From the NCBI GenBank assembly GCA_024970065.1, contig CP103908.1, forward strand, positions 310,001 to 374,000: a stretch of 64,000 bases of DNA. The letters run 5' to 3'. The position numbers were made by a program, and so were the translations under genes. The stretch comes from Pediococcus acidilactici (lineage in GTDB: Bacteria > Bacillota > Bacilli > Lactobacillales > Lactobacillaceae). Below, in pieces: positions 62,059-64,000 of the stretch (positions are counted from its first letter, which is position 1; each line of letters opens with the position of its first letter). The notes beneath the pieces are model-generated. The model saw only the letters and a list, made by a program, of their open reading frames with translations, was not told where the DNA came from and did no database searches.

Positions 62059-62997
62059 TTATTTTTTGAAGAAGTTACTCCAGTTAACGATTAGATAAAC
62101 AATTAGAATTAATAAGGAAGAAATTTCTAAGGTGACGAGCCAACTCCAATCCTGATCCGCTAGCGGTAATTTAACGTTTTGCCCAAAGAAGCCAAAGACA
62201 ATGTTAGGAACCGCTAAAACAATCGAGAGAATTGTTAAGAATTTCATGGTATTATTCAAGTTATTGTCTAAAATATCCGAATAGGATTTAGAAACTTGTT
62301 CGATAATGTCTGAAGATAGCTGGGCCATTTCTTGACTTTGCTCAGATTCAATAATGATTTCCTCCAACCGATTGCGTTGGGCCTTAGTCAAGTTGAGGTT
62401 GGGGAGACGCATCATGCTATTAAGCAACGACGTGTTGGACTTTAAAGAAGTCAATAGGTAGATTAAACTAGTTTCTAATTGCAACATGCTTTGAATGCCA
62501 CTATGGTTTAGGCGGGTTTTAAATTTATCTTGGATTGCTTGGCGATCGTAATTAATTCGGGAGACCGCGTCGTTAAACCGCATGGTGAGTTCATAAATCG
62601 TGTTGAAAACGGCATTCACCATTAGGGAGCTGTTCAGCTGCACGGGCTTATTGAGCGTTTTTCGAAGTAAAGCTTTTAAATTACGATCCATAATTTTATT
62701 AACGTAGTGGGTAGAATCGTGAGTAAAAATTACCAGCGCCTTTGGCAGAAATAGAAAAGCCGCCGGTTCGGTCTGAATTCCGGCGTTAAACTGGGAACTT
62801 AAAGCGTGGAAAATAATCAAAAAACTGTTATTTTCTTCGTCAATTTCCGCACGGGCACGTTCGTTAGGGTCAATCGCGTAACTTAGCGTTTCGGAAGTGG
62901 CGTGGTAAGTTTTTACTAAGGTCTGTAATTCCAAAGTGCTCGGATTCGAGACTTGGATCAGCGAAAAATCATTCACGGTTTTGCTTACTTTTAACAT
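62059..62997 (-). CDS. CorA-family magnesium transporter-like protein
   Basis: A 312-residue CorA-type protein with a large N-terminal cytoplasmic domain and two C-terminal helices (about 250-275 and 287-308). The signature, normally YGMN, reads GFFGQNVKLP near residue 268: the Met is Gln. Other features (QSQEMAQLSSDIIEQVSKSYSDILDNNLNNTMKFLTILSIV) fit CorA. Transport of magnesium is likely but the altered filter makes it uncertain. Confidence 0.87.
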   Translation of the reverse strand: MLKVSKTVNDFSLIQVSNPSTLELQTLVKTYHATSETLSYAIDPNERARAEIDEENNSFLIIFHALSSQFNAGIQTEPAAFLFLPKALVIFTHDSTHYVNKIMDRNLKALLRKTLNKPVQLNSSLMVNAVFNTIYELTMRFNDAVSRINYDRQAIQDKFKTRLNHSGIQSMLQLETSLIYLLTSLKSNTSLLNSMMRLPNLNLTKAQRNRLEEIIIESEQSQEMAQLSSDIIEQVSKSYSDILDNNLNNTMKFLTILSIVLAVPNIVFGFFGQNVKLPLADQDWSWLVTLEISSLLILIVYLIVNWSNFFKK

Positions 62998-63105
62998 AAT
63001 CTGGTCCTCGTTGTTTGTATTAACCTAAGTGTAACCCTTAATGGGTGAAAAAATATACTAAATCGATTAAAATATATTATTTGGAGCTTAAGGGAGAAAT
63101 CTATA

Positions 63106-63840
63106 TTGAACATTTTAACAAATTTATACGGTCCCTTCTTCGACCTCAACAATTGGAAGACGGTACTAGAGTCCAGTTCCGACTGGCTGGTTATTTTATC
63201 ACTGGTAATGATTGAATGTTTATTATCGGTGGATAATGCCGTAGTCCTTGCGACCCAGACTCAAGTACTGGGAGATAAGGTGGAAAGGGAGAAATCATTA
63301 TTTTACGGTTTGTGGGGCGCGTACCTATTCCGATTCTTAGTCATTGGAATTGGAACGTACCTCATTCACCTATGGGAAATAAAAATCATCGGGGCACTTT
63401 ACCTTGCTTACCTAGTATTCCGATATTTCGACAAGCGCAAACGGGGGCGTCGAACCCGCAAATTAGTGAAACCACAAGGTAGAATTTCACTTTTTTGGCG
63501 GGTGGTAATCCAAATTGAATTTATGGACATCGTCTTTTCAATTGATTCGGTACTGGCTTCGTTGGCGATTTCTTCTAATCCAGTCATTGTGTTGCTGGGT
63601 GGATTAATTGGAATCTTAGCGATGCGGGGAATTGCCGAAGTGATCATGAAATTAATGCACCGGATTCCGGAGCTAGAGACAATGGCCTACGTGCTGATTG
63701 GAATTATTGCCTTGAAGCTTTTCTTGTCGATTCCCGCAATTGACATTGAAATTAACTCGGGAATTTTTGCCGGAATCGTAATGCTTGCATTCTTGATTAC
63801 GATTGCGATTCACTACCTCAAAAAAAGCGCACGCAAATAA
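63106..63840 (+). CDS. TerC-family membrane protein
   Basis: A 244-residue TerC protein with about seven membrane segments. The two conserved acidic motifs are LLSVDNAVVLA near residue 37 and FMDIVFSIDSVLAS near 139. TerC/Alx members act in manganese export or metal homeostasis of exported proteins. The start is TTG at 63106 after AGGGAG. It stands before trxA; promoter-like TATAATCTATATACT precedes the latter. Confidence 0.9.
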   Translation: MNILTNLYGPFFDLNNWKTVLESSSDWLVILSLVMIECLLSVDNAVVLATQTQVLGDKVEREKSLFYGLWGAYLFRFLVIGIGTYLIHLWEIKIIGALYLAYLVFRYFDKRKRGRRTRKLVKPQGRISLFWRVVIQIEFMDIVFSIDSVLASLAISSNPVIVLLGGLIGILAMRGIAEVIMKLMHRIPELETMAYVLIGIIALKLFLSIPAIDIEINSGIFAGIVMLAFLITIAIHYLKKSARK

Positions 63841-63880
63841 TGCTATAATCTATATACTATAAACAAAAAGGAGACTCCTC

Positions 63881-64000
63881 ATGGCAGCTACGGTAACAAG
63901 TGAAAATTTAGCTGAAGTAACTAAAGATGGACTAACCATTGTTGACTTCTGGGCCCCTTGGTGTGGTCCCTGCAAGATGATGGAACCTATTTTAGAAAAT
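63881..64000 (+). CDS. trxA: Thioredoxin, N-terminal part
   Basis: The first 40 codons of a gene cut by the window end. The sequence contains [18 protein letters not shown]: the WCGPC redox site of thioredoxin near residue 28. The ATG at 63881 is seven bases after AAAGGAG, and TATAAT at 63843-63848 may be its promoter. Length cannot be checked. Confidence 0.9.
   Translation, partial: MAATVTSENLAEVTKDGLTIVDFWAPWCGPCKMMEPILEN

Noticed and set aside
1..64000. Prophage, IS, CRISPR, tRNA or rRNA genes
   Set aside because: No transposase, integrase, phage structural gene, regular repeat-spacer array or cloverleaf was recognised on either strand.

Overview
The window looks like a chromosomal segment of a heterofermentative lactic acid bacterium (Lactobacillaceae). 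The main reasons are a full-length xylulose-5-phosphate/fructose-6-phosphate phosphoketolase with a strong promoter and biased codon use, an ackA-pta pair, PyrR-type attenuators, a ScrK-type fructokinase, a type-2 ferredoxin-NADP reductase, LtaS and L,D-transpeptidase wall genes, and many TTG/GTG starts behind strong GGAGG sites. I cannot name the species. No phage, insertion sequence, CRISPR array, rRNA or tRNA was seen; this is ordinary housekeeping and accessory chromosome.

Layout. 1-3.2 kb: tail of a YeiH-type transporter, an AEC-family carrier, a small unknown protein and a HAD phosphatase. 3.2-13 kb: de novo pyrimidine genes, pyrE behind one PyrR attenuator, then pyrB-pyrC-carA-carB-pyrD behind a second, ending with a cytoplasmic fumarate-reductase-like flavoprotein; pyrR, pyrF and pyrK are absent here. 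13-30.8 kb: an IscA-like protein, MFS exporters, VOC protein, nagB behind a promoter/operator, ackA-pta with a CcpA site, a PerR/Fur regulator, YihY, an ASCH protein, two tyrosine phosphatases with an orphan nrdI, an ABC exporter and a CNNM/CBS protein. 31-46.8 kb is carbohydrate-centred: aldo/keto reductase, a RpiR / glucose-type PTS / MalY-like cassette, YbaK, GntR, phosphoketolase, Nudix, RluA-type pseudouridine synthase, UspA, fructokinase and a LysR/DUF554 divergent pair. 46.9-64 kb: a beta-hydroxyacid dehydrogenase, L,D-transpeptidase, DedA, a candidate non-coding RNA, an XRE/methyltransferase pair, an alpha/beta hydrolase, a Na+/H+ antiporter, nucleoside hydrolase, ferredoxin-NADP reductase, LtaS, GNAT, a YibE/F pair, a CorA-like transporter, TerC and the start of trxA.

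How parts work together. Imported sugars (PTS, ScrK, NagB) feed the phosphoketolase; acetyl-phosphate goes to acetate and ATP (AckA) or acetyl-CoA (Pta). CcpA-like sites lie before ackA, the PTS gene and the fructokinase gene. PyrD makes electrons that may be passed to the adjacent fumarate-reductase-like protein.

The most unusual signal is a dispersed intergenic element of about 140 bases, called R1 here. At least six loci carry clear copies and one more a decayed copy. Each has a long nested hairpin whose arms differ between copies but remain complementary. In every clear locus it lies in the sense direction of the gene before it and starts on or just after the stop codon; at two loci the reading frame runs into the element and stops inside it. 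A second hairpin repeat (R2) occurs three times. Other points of interest are a candidate structured RNA with its own promoter and terminator (about 50028-50238) and a terminator-bearing leader before a tyrosine phosphatase gene (about 24123-24260).
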